NCBI RefSeq assembly: GCF_000209655.1
Contig: NC_015458.1
Location: 1,612,001-1,676,000, forward strand
Length of the DNA: 64,000 nt
From: Pusillimonas sp. T7-7
Lineage (GTDB): Bacteria; Pseudomonadota; Gammaproteobacteria; Burkholderiales; Burkholderiaceae_B
Direction of reading: 5' to 3'
The notes under the pieces were generated by a model that saw only the letters and a program-made list of their open reading frames with translations, ran no database searches and was not told the DNA's origin. Position numbers and translations under genes: made by a program. Positions 52,117 through 62,890 of this stretch are shown here, in pieces. The stretch's first letter is position 1. Every line of letters starts with the position of its first letter.

Positions 52117-52935
52117 TTACATCGTACGATGTTTGAGGGCGGGCAAAGACGCCCGTACATCGGCAATTCGATTCAGGTCGACCGTGCCCAGGGCAACACC
52201 CGGCTCCCGGTCAACCAAAGCGAGTACTTCGCCCCATGGATCAATTAGAACAGAATGCCCCCATGTGCGCCGGCCATTTTCATGCTTGCCGCCTTGTGCC
52301 GGCGCAAGGACATAACACTGGTTCTCGATGGCCCGGGCGCGCAGCAATATATCCCAATGCGCCGACCCGGTTGTGTAGGTAAAGGCGGAAGGAATCACGA
52401 TCAGGTCGACTGGGCCCATAGCCCGAAAAAATTCCGGAAACCTTAAGTCGTAACAAATGGCAAGCCCCACGCGGGCAAAAGGGGTGGTCAAGATTTGGGG
52501 CGGGTTCTGGCCCGGCCTGATGGTTATGGACTCGTCGTAGGACTCCTGCCCTTTCTTGAAACCAAACAGATGCACTTTATCGTAGCGGGCCACCTGCTTT
52601 CCGGCCGGGTCGTAAACCAGACTGGTATTGAATATACGCTGGGGGTCGTCATTATCCAACGGAAGAGACCCCCCCACCAGCCATATTGAGTGATGACGCG
52701 CCTGTTCGGCAAGAAACGCCTGGATCGGCCCCGCCCCCAGGGCCTCCTTGATGGCCAGTTTGTCGGTATCTTTGCGCCCCAGAATGCAGAAATACTCGGG
52801 CAGCGCTACCAACTGTGCGCCCGCCTGGGCCGCCTGGGCGATAAGATCGGCCGCCTGGCGCAGATTATCTTCGAGCCGGGTGGACGACACCATTTGAATA
52901 GCTGCTATTTTAAAGCCATTATCAGTATTCTTCAT
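52117..52935 (-). CDS. Carbon-nitrogen hydrolase, Nit1-like (deaminated glutathione amidase)
   Basis: Nitrilase-superfamily amidase of 272 residues. The catalytic triad is present: E47 in LPEYF, K120 in RYDKVHLF and C161 in [12 protein letters not shown]. The closest recalled group is NIT1/YbeM, which hydrolyses deaminated glutathione, a metabolite-repair role; the [32 protein letters not shown] stretch fits that group. It is paired with tldD on the same strand, as in Bordetella and Burkholderia, where yhdP often stands upstream; here yhdP is absent and an H-NS gene lies divergently instead. Confidence 0.9.
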   Translation of the reverse strand: MKNTDNGFKIAAIQMVSSTRLEDNLRQAADLIAQAAQAGAQLVALPEYFCILGRKDTDKLAIKEALGAGPIQAFLAEQARHHSIWLVGGSLPLDNDDPQRIFNTSLVYDPAGKQVARYDKVHLFGFKKGQESYDESITIRPGQNPPQILTTPFARVGLAICYDLRFPEFFRAMGPVDLIVIPSAFTYTTGSAHWDILLRARAIENQCYVLAPAQGGKHENGRRTWGHSVLIDPWGEVLALVDREPGVALGTVDLNRIADVRASLPALKHRTM

Positions 52936-53103
52936 ATATTCACTGTACTGTCGTGATATTCATTGACATATATTACGGATGTTTCACACAATCATTCTCA
53001 GGCATAATACATGGCCTTAATCACCTATAATATTTATTATAGGTATTTTGCATTAATCAACGGCATTAGCAGCGGCCGGTACAAACTAACCACAGGAAAC
53101 TTG

Positions 53104-53478
53104 ATGACACGCGAAACGTACTCTGTGCTTAAACAAAAAATCGAAAAAGAAATACAAAAACTGCAAAAACAGGCCCAGGCATTACAAGCCAAACAACGCG
53201 GCCCCGTCCTGACTTCCATCGTCCGATCCATGCGCGAATACGATATCACGCCAGACGATATCGCCGCCGCATACAACAAGAAAGCCGGCGGCGCCCGTAC
53301 CAGCACCAGCGCACGCACCGCCAAGAAAACAACGACAACGGTAAAGCGTACTGTACCGGCCAAGTACCTTCATCCTGAAACCAAAGAAACCTGGACGGGC
53401 CGAGGCAAAGCGCCCCGCTGGATCACCAACGCCGAAGCCGAAGGCAAAAGCCGCAACGATTTTCTGATTGCAAAATAA
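53104..53478 (+). CDS. H-NS family nucleoid protein
   Basis: DNA-binding xenogeneic silencing or nucleoid protein. From the ATG at 53104 (GGAA upstream) it has 124 residues: an N-terminal coiled coil (about 5-45, YSVLKQKIEKEIQKLQKQAQAL), a Lys/Thr/Ala-rich linker, and the C-terminal H-NS DNA-binding domain PAKYLHPETKETWTGRGKAPRWI with the TWTGRG(K)xP(R)W motif. The earlier start in the frame is AT-rich intergenic sequence. It resembles the short H-NS proteins of Bordetella (BpH3 type). AT-rich DNA with TATAAT-like stretches precedes it. Confidence 0.94.
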   Translation: MTRETYSVLKQKIEKEIQKLQKQAQALQAKQRGPVLTSIVRSMREYDITPDDIAAAYNKKAGGARTSTSARTAKKTTTTVKRTVPAKYLHPETKETWTGRGKAPRWITNAEAEGKSRNDFLIAK

Positions 53479-53549
53479 ACCAGCAGGCCCCATGCCTGCC
53501 AAGCATGGCTTTTGTTGAACTGGCGCCAGCCTGCCCGAAGCTTGCCGGC

Positions 53550-54194
53550 CTAGCGCTGCCTTTCATACTGCACTTCGCGCACTTGCCCATTGTTGCCTGG
53601 GAAGCGGTCGAATACCGCCTGAGCAAGATAAGGCATAACCTGCAGCAGATTATTATTCGAACTTAGATTCACAGCACTGGATCTATATACTTCGGCATTA
53701 TTTTTCTGATTATCGTTAATGACAATGGTCAAGGTATTGTTATAAACATCGACCGGAAAATTGGATACTGACGGCGCCATATAAATGCCGCCCCAGCCCC
53801 AACCGTGAAAGCCGCCGTAATATCCGCCAAACGCCGGGCCCATCCAGCCATCGTTCAGATACGGATCGTTATAACGCTGCACCCAGGTTTGAGTTACCGG
53901 ATTATCGTAAGTAATATGCAAATCGAAACGTGCCGGGCCGGACTGAGCCTCAACCAGGCCAGTAGGGCCTATGTTCGCTCTGACCATGTCGGCCACGGCC
54001 TGGAATTCCAGGTTGTTTTCCTGAACGGGAGTACGGGCGATACGGTAAGTTTCACCCTGAGCATTACCCGGCCATTGCTGAAAGCTGGTTACCCGGGCCG
54101 ACAAAGTCGACGCGCAGCCTGCCAGCAAAAAGACGCAACCCAAGACCAGACAACGCGATAACTGCTTCTGGTACTGACAAATTTTGTGCCACAT
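53550..54194 (-). CDS. DUF4136-like lipoprotein
   Basis: The 214-residue product begins with a lipoprotein signal (residues about 10-27, CLVLGCVFLLAGC; lipobox LAGC with Cys about 27). The mature part has the DUF4136 layout: TYRIARTPVQENNLEFQAVADMVRANIGPTGL, ARFDLHITYDNPV, then a glycine/tryptophan-rich stretch (MGPAFGGYYGGFHGWGWGGIYMAPS), and TLTIVINDNQKNNAEVYRSSAV. Such proteins are outer-membrane lipoproteins of unknown function common in Burkholderiales. Monocistronic, convergent with the H-NS gene. Confidence 0.82.
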   Translation of the reverse strand: MWHKICQYQKQLSRCLVLGCVFLLAGCASTLSARVTSFQQWPGNAQGETYRIARTPVQENNLEFQAVADMVRANIGPTGLVEAQSGPARFDLHITYDNPVTQTWVQRYNDPYLNDGWMGPAFGGYYGGFHGWGWGGIYMAPSVSNFPVDVYNNTLTIVINDNQKNNAEVYRSSAVNLSSNNNLLQVMPYLAQAVFDRFPGNNGQVREVQYERQR

Positions 54195-54367
54195 ACTTAC
54201 CCCTGATTTGGTAGCGAGCGATTATCTTGCCAAAGCATCAAAAAAATGCTGACAAGATTACTTCTATCAGACCACAACACCCGGGCGAAGGTTGCATATT
54301 TGATGTAAAAACCGCAACACGACGCAAACACTACAATAGCCGTGTCCACCTATTATTTTCTATTGCC

Positions 54368-57061
54368 ATGCGCACCGATACCGCCCCGACTATTTTACGT
54401 CATGATTATCAGCCTTACCCCTACCGCCTGACACAGGTATTTCTGGATTTCGAGCTTGATCCGGCACAAACCCGTGTGCATGCGCAGCTGCAGTTTGAGC
54501 AGACCAGTGCGACGCTGCAGCCGTTGGTATTGAATGGGCAGAATCTGCAACTTGAGTCGCTCTTCTTGAACGACCGCCAGCTAACGCCAGAGCAATATCA
54601 ACTGCAAGACGACACGCTGGTCATTCATCCTGATACCAGCACGTTCGCACTGCGTATTACCAGCCTGTGCCATCCCCAGCAGAACTCAAGCCTGATGGGC
54701 TTATACGTATCGGGCGGCAAACTCTTTACCCAATGCGAAGCTGAAGGGTTCAGGCGCATTACCTGGTTTCCCGACCGCCCCGACGTCATGGCCCGCTACC
54801 GTGTGCGCATGCGTGCCAACAAACAGCTATATCCATTGCTGCTGTCCAATGGCAACCTGATCGAGCAGCACGACCTGCCCGACGGCCTGCACGAAGCCAC
54901 CTGGGAAGATCCACACCCCAAACCCAGCTATCTGTTCGCGTTGGTAGCCGGCAACTTCGACTGCCGCGAGCAAACCATACAGACACGCAGCGGCCGCGGC
55001 GCCCTACTGCAGGTATTCAGCGACGCCGGCACCCGAAACAAGACTGAATGGGCCCTGGACTGCCTGCACCGCTCGGTCAAGTGGGATGAAAACCGTTTTG
55101 GCCTGGAACTGGATCTGGACCGCTTCATGATCGTGGCCGCCCACGATTTCAATATGGGCGCCATGGAAAACAAGGGCTTGAATGTATTCAACGCGGCTTA
55201 CGTCCTGGCCGACGCCGATACCGCCACAGACTCTGCCTACCGCGCCATAGAGGCCGTCATCGGGCATGAGTATTTTCACAACTGGACGGGCAACCGCGTG
55301 ACTTGCCGCGACTGGTTCCAGCTATCGCTCAAAGAAGGCCTGACGGTTTTCCGTGATCAGGAATTTTCAGCCGACATGCTGGCGCAAGGCCTGGACGGGG
55401 CCGAGGCCAACAGCGCCCGGGCGGTCAAGCGCATCGACGACGTCAGCACTCTGCGCCTGGCACAGTTCCCCGAAGACGCCGGACCCATGGCTCACCCCAT
55501 ACGCCCCGAAAGCTACCAGGAAATCGGCAACTTCTATACCGCTACGATCTACGAGAAAGGCGCCGAAGTCATACGCATGCAGCATACCTTGCTGGGCGAG
55601 GAAGGCTTCCAGGCCGGGCTGGCCGAGTATTTCAAACGCCACGATGGCGCAGCGGTGACCTGCGACGATTTCGTCAGTGCCATGGAATCAGTCTATGCCA
55701 GGCGGAATCCCGGCAAGAACTTCGATGTATTCCGTCGCTGGTACTCACAGGCAGGCACGCCACGCGTGCAGGTCAGCTTATCGTACAAGGCTGAAGACAA
55801 AACATGCACAGTGACTTTACGCCAGCATAATCCACCCGTAGGTATAGAAAAGCTCAACAATCCTCCACAACCCAAACCGCCCCTGCATATCCCGTTTGCA
55901 CTAGGCCTGCTTGGGCAAAATGGCCAGGCACTGGCCATTACCCACGAAGACAAAGTACTCAACACCGTTGTGCTTGAGCTGTGCCAGGAAGAGCAGAGCT
56001 GGACCTTCACCCATATTCCCGAATCACCCGTGCCTTCGCTGCTACGGCATTTTTCAGCCCCAGTCATTGTTGAATTCGACCATAGCGATGCCGACCTGGC
56101 CTTGCTGGCACGACACGACAGCGACCCTTTCGCCCGCTGGGAAGCCGTCCAAACATTAGCCAGCCGGCAGTTGCTTGCCCTGGTCCAGGCGTTCTCCCTG
56201 AATGCCACGCCCAAAATCGACCCGCACTTCGTTGCCACTTGGCGCAGCCTGATGGACGACACGACCCTTACTGCCGCCTACAAGGCCAGGGTGCTGAGCC
56301 TGCCCAGCCAACGCGAATTGCTGGAAAAAACCTCGCCCATGAATCCGCTCGGCGTAGTGCAGGCCAGCCGCTACCTGCGGGCCGAGCTGGGCAAAGCTCT
56401 GGCCGGGCAGTGGCTGGCCACCTACCAGGCAGCCAGCGATACCGATCAACCCTACCAGCCCGATCCCTTGTCGTCCGGCCAACGCGCCCTGAAGAATCTC
56501 GCGCTGAACTACCTGATGGCTGCGCAACACCCGCAGGCTGAACAGTGGGCGCTTGCGCAGTACTATGATGCGCGCAACATGACAGACCGCATGGGCGGGC
56601 TGTCGGCCTTGATCCACTATTCCACTTCCACAGAATGCGCCCAGGCGCTGGATCATTTCTACGAGCAATGGCAGCAAGACGCCCTGGTCATAGACAAATG
56701 GTTCACGCTGCAGGCTATCGCGCCCACGACTTCAGTTGAAAAGGTACGCGCCCTGATGGTGCATCCGGCGTTTTCCATGCGCAATCCCAATCGCGCTCGC
56801 GCCCTGATCTTCCAGTTTTGCCTGAACAATCTACAGGGCGTGCATAGCCCCGAAGGCTATGCCTTCTGGGCCGAGCAAGTGCTAGCGCTGGATCAGACCA
56901 ATCCTGAAATCGCCGCCCGCCTGGCACGCGCATTCGACAACTGGGCACGCTTTGGCCAGCCGCAACGCGATGCCCTGCGCAAAGCCCTGGAACATATCCG
57001 GCAACAGCCCAAGCTTTCGCCCAACGTATCCGAAATCATTTCCAAAGCCTTGAATATCTAG
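54368..57061 (+). CDS. pepN: Aminopeptidase N
   Basis: M1-family zinc aminopeptidase that completes cytoplasmic protein turnover. The frame is open from 54227 but the ATG at 54368 gives MRTDTAPTILRHDYQPYPYRLTQV, the family start, and 897 residues (E. coli 870). It contains the substrate motif GAMENKGLNVFN and the zinc site HEYFHNWTGNRVTCRDWFQLSLKEGLTVFRDQEFS, with HExxH at about 300-304 and the third ligand Glu in KEGL. C-terminal helical domains are complete. Followed 36 bases later by fbp on the same strand. Confidence 0.96.
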   Translation: MRTDTAPTILRHDYQPYPYRLTQVFLDFELDPAQTRVHAQLQFEQTSATLQPLVLNGQNLQLESLFLNDRQLTPEQYQLQDDTLVIHPDTSTFALRITSLCHPQQNSSLMGLYVSGGKLFTQCEAEGFRRITWFPDRPDVMARYRVRMRANKQLYPLLLSNGNLIEQHDLPDGLHEATWEDPHPKPSYLFALVAGNFDCREQTIQTRSGRGALLQVFSDAGTRNKTEWALDCLHRSVKWDENRFGLELDLDRFMIVAAHDFNMGAMENKGLNVFNAAYVLADADTATDSAYRAIEAVIGHEYFHNWTGNRVTCRDWFQLSLKEGLTVFRDQEFSADMLAQGLDGAEANSARAVKRIDDVSTLRLAQFPEDAGPMAHPIRPESYQEIGNFYTATIYEKGAEVIRMQHTLLGEEGFQAGLAEYFKRHDGAAVTCDDFVSAMESVYARRNPGKNFDVFRRWYSQAGTPRVQVSLSYKAEDKTCTVTLRQHNPPVGIEKLNNPPQPKPPLHIPFALGLLGQNGQALAITHEDKVLNTVVLELCQEEQSWTFTHIPESPVPSLLRHFSAPVIVEFDHSDADLALLARHDSDPFARWEAVQTLASRQLLALVQAFSLNATPKIDPHFVATWRSLMDDTTLTAAYKARVLSLPSQRELLEKTSPMNPLGVVQASRYLRAELGKALAGQWLATYQAASDTDQPYQPDPLSSGQRALKNLALNYLMAAQHPQAEQWALAQYYDARNMTDRMGGLSALIHYSTSTECAQALDHFYEQWQQDALVIDKWFTLQAIAPTTSVEKVRALMVHPAFSMRNPNRARALIFQFCLNNLQGVHSPEGYAFWAEQVLALDQTNPEIAARLARAFDNWARFGQPQRDALRKALEHIRQQPKLSPNVSEIISKALNI

Positions 57062-57097
57062 GACCTGCCAACAGGCCTATCCCGGGAGCACTCATTC

Positions 57098-58108
57098 ATG
57101 ACACGTAAAACACTCACCCAATATCTGGTTGAACAACAAAGACAAAAGAAAGCCGTCTCGGCTGAAGTCCGACTGCTGATAGAAACAGTGGCGCGTGCCT
57201 GCAAGGCCATCAATCATGCCGTCAGCAAAGGGGCATTGGGTGGCGTGCTGGGCAGCCTGGAAACCGAGAATGTGCAAGGCGAAGTGCAAAAGAAACTCGA
57301 CGTGCTGTCCAACGAAATTCTGCTGGAAGCCAATGAATGGGGCGGCCACCTGGCTGCCATGGCTTCCGAAGAAATGGAAACCATACACCGCATTCCCAAC
57401 CGCTATCCCAAGGGCGAGTACCTGCTGCTGTTCGATCCCCTGGACGGCTCTTCCAACATCGACGTTAACGTATCCATAGGCACCATATTTTCGGTACTGC
57501 ACGCGCCGCACCATGCTTCCGGCCGCAACGTGGAAGAGCAGGATTTCCTGCAAGCCGGATCACAGCAAGTGGCTGCGGGCTATGCCGTGTACGGCCCCCA
57601 AGCCATGCTGGTGTTGACAGTGGGCACCGGCGTAGTCAGCTTCACCCTGGATCGCGAAATGGGCTCGTGGGTGCTGACCAGCGAAAGCATTACGATCCCC
57701 GAACAAACGTCCGAATTTGCCATCAACATGTCGAACATGCGCCACTGGGAAGCACCAGTCAAGCGTTATATCGATGACTGCCTGGCCGGCAAGACTGGCC
57801 CCTTGGGCAAAGACTACAACATGCGCTGGATCGCCTCTATGGTGGCCGACGTACATCGCATACTGACGCGCGGCGGAATATTCATGTACCCGCGCGATGA
57901 GCGGCCGTCAGGCAAGGCAGGCAAGCTGCGCCTGATGTACGAAGCCAACCCCATGAGTTTCATCGTGGAACAGGCAGGTGGCGCCGCCATCGACGGCAGC
58001 CAGCGCATTCTTGACGTTCAGCCCACTGCCCTGCACCAAAGGATAGGCGTGGTCTTGGGCTCGAAGGAAGAGGTCGAACGGGTGCGGGATTATCACGCGC
58101 GGGCGTAA
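57098..58108 (+). CDS. fbp: Fructose-1,6-bisphosphatase class 1
   Basis: Gluconeogenic enzyme hydrolysing fructose 1,6-bisphosphate to fructose 6-phosphate, Mg-dependent. The 336 residues carry the metal and catalytic motif [25 protein letters not shown] and the C-terminal [42 protein letters not shown]. Length matches E. coli Fbp (332). GGGAGCA precedes the ATG. The gene follows pepN and is closed by a strong terminator, the same pepN-fbp pair as in Bordetella. Confidence 0.97.
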   Translation: MTRKTLTQYLVEQQRQKKAVSAEVRLLIETVARACKAINHAVSKGALGGVLGSLETENVQGEVQKKLDVLSNEILLEANEWGGHLAAMASEEMETIHRIPNRYPKGEYLLLFDPLDGSSNIDVNVSIGTIFSVLHAPHHASGRNVEEQDFLQAGSQQVAAGYAVYGPQAMLVLTVGTGVVSFTLDREMGSWVLTSESITIPEQTSEFAINMSNMRHWEAPVKRYIDDCLAGKTGPLGKDYNMRWIASMVADVHRILTRGGIFMYPRDERPSGKAGKLRLMYEANPMSFIVEQAGGAAIDGSQRILDVQPTALHQRIGVVLGSKEEVERVRDYHARA

Positions 58109-58171
58109 GCCTGGTGCCCGCTCGGTGTCATGTAAACACTGTAAAAACAGGATATCAACCTGAGCAAGTCT

Positions 58172-58211
58172 AAAAAAAGGCTGCAATGCGCAAACATTGC
58201 AGCCTTTTTTT
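58172..58211. terminator. Bidirectional terminator between fbp and qor
   Basis: AAAAAAAGGCTGCAATG and its complement with a 6-base loop and A/T runs on both sides. It serves the convergent fbp and quinone oxidoreductase genes. Confidence 0.93.
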
Positions 58212-58249
58212 AGAACACCCTGACTGGAGTCGAGTGTTCAAACAGCAGC

Positions 58250-59236
58250 TTAATCCAGCGTAAGGATAGTCGCCCCCACCGTTTTACGGCCGGCCAGCGC
58301 TTCCTGGGCGTCGGCGGCGGCAGCTAGCGGAAAACGCTGGCCTATGGTGATGTCGATCTTCTTTTTGGAAACCAGGCCAAAAAGTTCGTCGGCAGCGGTT
58401 TTCATTTTTTTAAGTGTGGAAACGTGCGTACCCAGAGTTGGACGGGTGACGAACAAGGAACCCTTGTTGGCCAATACGCCCAGGTTGACACCATTGACCG
58501 ACCCCGATGCATTGCCGAAGCTGACCATAAGACCCCGCGGCTCAAGGCAGTCCAGCGAGGTTGTCCAGGTGTCTTGGCCAACGCCGTCGTAGACGACGGG
58601 CACTTTCTTGCCATCGGTAAGCTCTTTGACGCGTTCAACCACGTTTTCACGCGAGTAGTCGATCACTTCCCAGGCGCCCTGGGCTTTGGCCAGCGCAGCC
58701 TTTTCAGGCGTGGAAGCGGTGCCGATAAGCTTTACGCCCAGGGCCTTGGCCCACTGGCAGGCAATCAGGCCCACGCCGCCGGCCGCAGCATGAAACAGAA
58801 TGGTTTCACCGCCTTGCAGGCGATAGGTTTGCCGGAACAGATATTGCACCGTCAGGCCCTTGAGCATAATGGCCGCAGCTTGTTCGAAACTGACGCCCTT
58901 GGGCAGTTTGACAACGCGATCGGCCGGCACATTGCGGGCCTCTGCGTAGGCGCCCAGGGGGCTTTGGCCGTAAGCCACGCGATCACCCACTTTCAGGTGT
59001 TTGACAGCCGAACCGACCGCTTCGACCACGCCTGAGGCCTCAAAGCCCAGGCCATGCGGCAAGGGGTGGGCGTACAAGCCGCTGCGGCAGTAGATGTCGA
59101 TGAAGTTAAGCCCGACCGCTTTTTGGCGTATAGTGACTTCGTTTTCTTGTGGCGCCGGAACCTGTACTGACACGAGTTGCAGTACCTCGGGGCCGCCATT
59201 TTTTTCGATGCGTATTGCTTTGACCTGGTTTTCCAA
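58250..59236 (-). CDS. NADPH:quinone oxidoreductase, QOR family
   Basis: Zinc-free medium-chain dehydrogenase/reductase of 328 residues. The start is TTG at 59236 with GGAG eight bases upstream; it yields MENQVKAIRIEKNGGPEVLQ, the family N-terminus. NADPH-binding ILFHAAAGGVGLIACQWAKALG and AVGLNFIDIYCRSGLY are typical of E. coli QorA, as is PLPHGLGFEASGVVEAVG. No structural zinc cysteines are visible. Role: reduction of quinones or enones, protecting from oxidative stress. Single gene divergent from the EamA permease. Confidence 0.93.
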   Translation of the reverse strand: MENQVKAIRIEKNGGPEVLQLVSVQVPAPQENEVTIRQKAVGLNFIDIYCRSGLYAHPLPHGLGFEASGVVEAVGSAVKHLKVGDRVAYGQSPLGAYAEARNVPADRVVKLPKGVSFEQAAAIMLKGLTVQYLFRQTYRLQGGETILFHAAAGGVGLIACQWAKALGVKLIGTASTPEKAALAKAQGAWEVIDYSRENVVERVKELTDGKKVPVVYDGVGQDTWTTSLDCLEPRGLMVSFGNASGSVNGVNLGVLANKGSLFVTRPTLGTHVSTLKKMKTAADELFGLVSKKKIDITIGQRFPLAAAADAQEALAGRKTVGATILTLD

Positions 59237-59315
59237 GACAGACTCCTTGCGTAAATGTGATGCTTGCTCGACAGCGCTTAGTTTAAATCTTATTCGTGTT
59301 CCTGTATCTTAATTT

Positions 59316-60182
59316 ATGAATCGACAGCGTGCTCTTTTTGCGATTCATATCGCCGCCGTGTTATTTGGGCTTACGGGCATATTCGGTGAGCTGATCCAGG
59401 CCGATGCCATGGTCATCACAGCCGGCCGAGCCAGCTTTGCCGTTATTGCGCTGCTCGCCTTTATCCGTTATCAGGGCGCTTCGCCCATCCGGGGCATCAA
59501 GCCGCGCGACCTGGTCACCCTGGCCATAGCCGGCGCCATGCTGGCTGTGCACTGGGTCACCTTTTTCATCGCCGTCAAGATTGGCGGGGTGGCTATCGCC
59601 ACGCTGGGCTTTGCCAGTTTTCCCGCCTTTATTACTTTGGGCGAGTATTTTTTCCTGAAAGAAAGGATCAGCGTCAGCGAATGGCTGATCCTGCTGCTGG
59701 TCACCCTGGGCCTGGTACTGGTCACCCCATCCTTCAATTTTCAGGACGATGCAACCATAGGGCTGCTTTGGGCTGTGCTCTCGGGGTTTTCCTTCGCCCT
59801 GTTTACGCTGATCAACAGACGCGCGGCCACCCATATTCCCGCGCAACAGGTGGCCTGCTGGGAAAATCTGTTCGTGGCCCTGCTGACCCTGCCTTTTTCC
59901 GTACCGGCCATCAGCCAGTTGGGGGCCATGGATTGGGTCTGGCTGGCATTGCTGGGCGTGATGTGCACGGCGCTGTCACATTTCCTGCTGGTAGCCAGCC
60001 TGATGGTCCTGAATGCGCGCAGCGCGGGCATTGTGATTGCGCTGGAACCCGTCTATGCCATTGCTTTTGCGGCGGTGTTGTTTGCCCAATACCCAAGCAT
60101 GCGGGCCATACTCGGCGGCGCCTTGATGGTAGGCGCCATTATCTGGTCGGGCCTGCGCAAGGCTGAAAAAAAGCCGGCCTGA
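59316..60182 (+). CDS. EamA/DMT-family transporter
   Basis: Drug/metabolite transporter superfamily protein of 288 residues with ten hydrophobic helices in two EamA repeats (about 8-140 and 148-280). Segments AIHIAAVLFGLTGIFGEL, AIATLGFASFPAFITLGEYFFLKERIS and the second-half counterpart SAGIVIALEPVYAIAFAAVLFAQYPSMRAILGGALMVGAIIW show the repeated EamA layout. Inner membrane exporter or importer of unknown small molecules. It is divergent from qor and convergent with the dehydrogenase; no nearby biosynthetic gene suggests a substrate. Confidence 0.9.
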   Translation: MNRQRALFAIHIAAVLFGLTGIFGELIQADAMVITAGRASFAVIALLAFIRYQGASPIRGIKPRDLVTLAIAGAMLAVHWVTFFIAVKIGGVAIATLGFASFPAFITLGEYFFLKERISVSEWLILLLVTLGLVLVTPSFNFQDDATIGLLWAVLSGFSFALFTLINRRAATHIPAQQVACWENLFVALLTLPFSVPAISQLGAMDWVWLALLGVMCTALSHFLLVASLMVLNARSAGIVIALEPVYAIAFAAVLFAQYPSMRAILGGALMVGAIIWSGLRKAEKKPA

Positions 60183-60216
60183 GCCGACTTCTGTGTTTGC
60201 CTTAAGGCGGCAGGCA

Positions 60217-61284
60217 TCAGCCTTTCGCCACCTGCTCGGCCACAGCCTGGCCCACTTCTTGCGTGCTGGCGGAGCCACCCATATCTCGAGTGCGCGGGCC
60301 GTGCTCCAGCACGACCTCAATGGCCTTGACAACATCAGCCGAAGCTTGCGGATAACCCAGGAAATCCAGCATCAGCGCGCCGCTCCAGATTTGACCGATA
60401 GGGTTGGCGATGCCCTTGCCTGCGATATCGGGCGCCGAGCCATGCACGGGTTCGAATAGCGAGGGAAATTTACGCTCTGGATTCAGGTTGGCCGAAGGCG
60501 CAATACCTATGGTGCCCGTACAAGCCGGCCCCAGGTCGGACAAAATATCGCCAAACAGATTGGACGCCACGACCACATCGAAATAATCGGGACGCTGCAC
60601 AAAGTGTGCGCACAAAATATCAATATGGAATTTGTCCCAGCGCACATCAGGGTATTGCTTGCCGATCTCGGCCACCCGGTCATCCCACCAGGGCATGGAG
60701 ATGGAAATGCCATTGGATTTGGTGGCTGCGGTCAGGTGCTTGCCACGCTTTTGCGCCAGTTCGTAGGCGAATTTCAGGACACGCTCGGCGCCGATACGGG
60801 TGTATACGCTTTCCTGGATGACGATCTCGCGCTGAGTCCCCTCGAACAGAATGCCGCCGCTATTGGAATATTCACCTTCGGTATTTTCACGCACAATGAA
60901 AAAATCGATGTCGCCGGGCTTGCGATCGGCCAGCGGGCTTTTCACACCAGGCATCAGACGCACGGGGCGCAAATTGATGTATTGATCGAATTCGCGGCGG
61001 AATTTGAACAGAGACTCCCACAGCACGACATGGTCAGGAGCGATATCGGGCCAGCCGATGGCGCCAAAGAAAATCGCCTCATGCCCGCCTATGCGGGTTT
61101 TCCAGTCTTCGGGCATCATGCGGCCATGCTTGGCGTAATAGTCTGAACTCCAGTCCAGCTGATCGTACTCAAGCTTGATGCCATGGCGCGCCGACACGGC
61201 ATCAAGCACACGCAGCCCTTCGGGCATGACTTCCTTACCAATACCATCGCCCGCGATGACTGCAATTTTATGAGCGTCGGACAT
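60217..61284 (-). CDS. Tartrate dehydrogenase / D-malate dehydrogenase (isopropylmalate dehydrogenase family)
   Basis: NAD-dependent beta-decarboxylating dehydrogenase of 355 residues. It contains IAVIAGDGIGKEVMPEGLRVLDAV, LWESLFKFRREFDQYINLRPVRL, REENTEGEYS-type loop (VRENTEGEYSNSGG) and the metal-binding VVASNLFGDILSDLGPACTGTIGIAPSANLNPE. The LFKFRREFDQYINLRP segment separates the tartrate/D-malate group (TtuC/DmlA) from LeuB, where the substrate loop differs. Likely supports growth on D-malate or tartrate. No regulator or transporter for these is adjacent. Confidence 0.9.
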   Translation of the reverse strand: MSDAHKIAVIAGDGIGKEVMPEGLRVLDAVSARHGIKLEYDQLDWSSDYYAKHGRMMPEDWKTRIGGHEAIFFGAIGWPDIAPDHVVLWESLFKFRREFDQYINLRPVRLMPGVKSPLADRKPGDIDFFIVRENTEGEYSNSGGILFEGTQREIVIQESVYTRIGAERVLKFAYELAQKRGKHLTAATKSNGISISMPWWDDRVAEIGKQYPDVRWDKFHIDILCAHFVQRPDYFDVVVASNLFGDILSDLGPACTGTIGIAPSANLNPERKFPSLFEPVHGSAPDIAGKGIANPIGQIWSGALMLDFLGYPQASADVVKAIEVVLEHGPRTRDMGGSASTQEVGQAVAEQVAKG

Positions 61285-61339
61285 GAGTTCTCCTGTTTCC
61301 TGTCGTTAAATTATTCAATATCGAGCACAGATCAAGCGC

Positions 61340-62890
61340 TCAACGGCGGCGGCTGCCTATCAGCGACCCCAGGACGCCACGCAGCAGCTGTGTAGCAGTA
61401 CTGCGCACCGCGCTTTTCACGGCCGACTGTACCACCCCCTCGCGCCGGCCACCACGCGGCCCTGTAGAGCCAAAAAGAAAGTCGCTGACTTCGCCCATCA
61501 GGCCGGAGTCCTCTTCTTCCTTCTGAGCGGGCTTGGCCTTGCCCTTGGTGTCAGCCTGCGGCGCCTCTGCCTCTGTACCATCGGTGGCGTCAACGGCTTC
61601 CTCTACTGCTTTGCTGGCGCGCTTTTCCAGTATTTCGTAGGCGGATTCGCGGTCGATCATCTTGTCGTATTTGCCGCCAAGCAAGGAGGCGGATCGTATC
61701 GCCTGGCGTTCGGCCTCGGTGGCAGGCCCGATTCGGCTGCCCGGAGCCATCATCCAGACTCGCTCGGTAACGGTGGGCCTGCCCTTGGCATCGAGCATGG
61801 AAACCAGCGCTTCTCCGACTCCCAGCTCGGTGATGGCCGCCTCGATATCGAGGCCAGGATTGGGGCGCATGGTTTCCGCCGCCGTCTTGACCGCTTTCTG
61901 GTCGCGAGGCGTGAAAGCCCGCAAGGCGTGCTGGACACGATTGCCCAACTGGCCCAATACGGTATCGGGAATGTCCAGCGGGTTCTGGGTGACGAAATAA
62001 ACGCCCACCCCTTTGGAGCGCACCAACCTGACGACCTGCTCGATTTTTTCAAGCAGCGCCTTGGGTGCATCGTTGAACAACAAATGCGCTTCATCAAAAA
62101 AGAAAACAAACTTGGGTTTTTCAGGATCGCCCACTTCAGGCAGGCCTTCGTACAGATCGGCCAGCATCCACAGCAGGAACACGGCGTAAAGGCGCGGCGC
62201 CTGCATGAGTTTGTTTGCCGCCAGAATATTGACTATGCCCTGCCCTTTTTCATTGGTTCGTATCCAATCGAAGATATCGAGCATGGGCTCGCCAAAGAAC
62301 TGGTCGGCCCCCTGCGATTCCAGGCGCAGCAAGCTACGCTGTATGGCGCCTATGGACGCCGACGAAACATTGCCATAGCGCGTACGCAGCTCGGCCGAGC
62401 GGTCGGCCACGTTCTGCAGCATGGCACGCAAGTCTTTCATGTCGAGCAAAAGCTGGCCTTCGTCGTCGGCGACCTTGAAAACCAGGCTCAGCACGCCTTC
62501 TTGCGTGTCGTTCAATTCCAGCATACGGGCCAGCAGCAAAGGCCCCATGTCAGACACCGTGGCACGAACCGGATGCCCCTGTTCGCCGAAAATATCCCAG
62601 AACACGACAGGGCTGCCGCCCCACATCGGCTCGGGCAGCCCAAGATTGTTCAAACGCTCTTGCAACTTGGGGCTGGGTGTGGCCGCCTGCGAAATGCCGC
62701 TCAGATCGCCCTTGACGTCGGCCATGAATACGGGCGTGCCCATACGCGAGAACGACTCGGCAAGCACTTGCAGCGTAACAGTCTTGCCAGTGCCGGTGGC
62801 TCCGGTAATGCAACCATGTCGGTTGGCAAGCTGTGGCAGCAAGCTGGATTGCACCTTGTCATTTTTTGCAATAACGATGGGTTCGGCCAT
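61340..62890 (-). CDS. HerA-like ATPase, YjgR/DUF853 family
   Basis: AAA+/FtsK-HerA class P-loop protein of 516 residues from the ATG at 62890; the frame continues upstream, where another ATG (62899) is a near alternative. Walker [17 protein letters not shown], Walker [17 protein letters not shown] and [34 protein letters not shown] are the family blocks. A charged low-complexity segment (about 445-475, [21 protein letters not shown]) precedes a basic tail. In E. coli YjgR is of unknown function; a DNA-linked role is inferred from HerA. Divergent from yebC. Confidence 0.9.
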   Translation of the reverse strand: MAEPIVIAKNDKVQSSLLPQLANRHGCITGATGTGKTVTLQVLAESFSRMGTPVFMADVKGDLSGISQAATPSPKLQERLNNLGLPEPMWGGSPVVFWDIFGEQGHPVRATVSDMGPLLLARMLELNDTQEGVLSLVFKVADDEGQLLLDMKDLRAMLQNVADRSAELRTRYGNVSSASIGAIQRSLLRLESQGADQFFGEPMLDIFDWIRTNEKGQGIVNILAANKLMQAPRLYAVFLLWMLADLYEGLPEVGDPEKPKFVFFFDEAHLLFNDAPKALLEKIEQVVRLVRSKGVGVYFVTQNPLDIPDTVLGQLGNRVQHALRAFTPRDQKAVKTAAETMRPNPGLDIEAAITELGVGEALVSMLDAKGRPTVTERVWMMAPGSRIGPATEAERQAIRSASLLGGKYDKMIDRESAYEILEKRASKAVEEAVDATDGTEAEAPQADTKGKAKPAQKEEEDSGLMGEVSDFLFGSTGPRGGRREGVVQSAVKSAVRSTATQLLRGVLGSLIGSRRR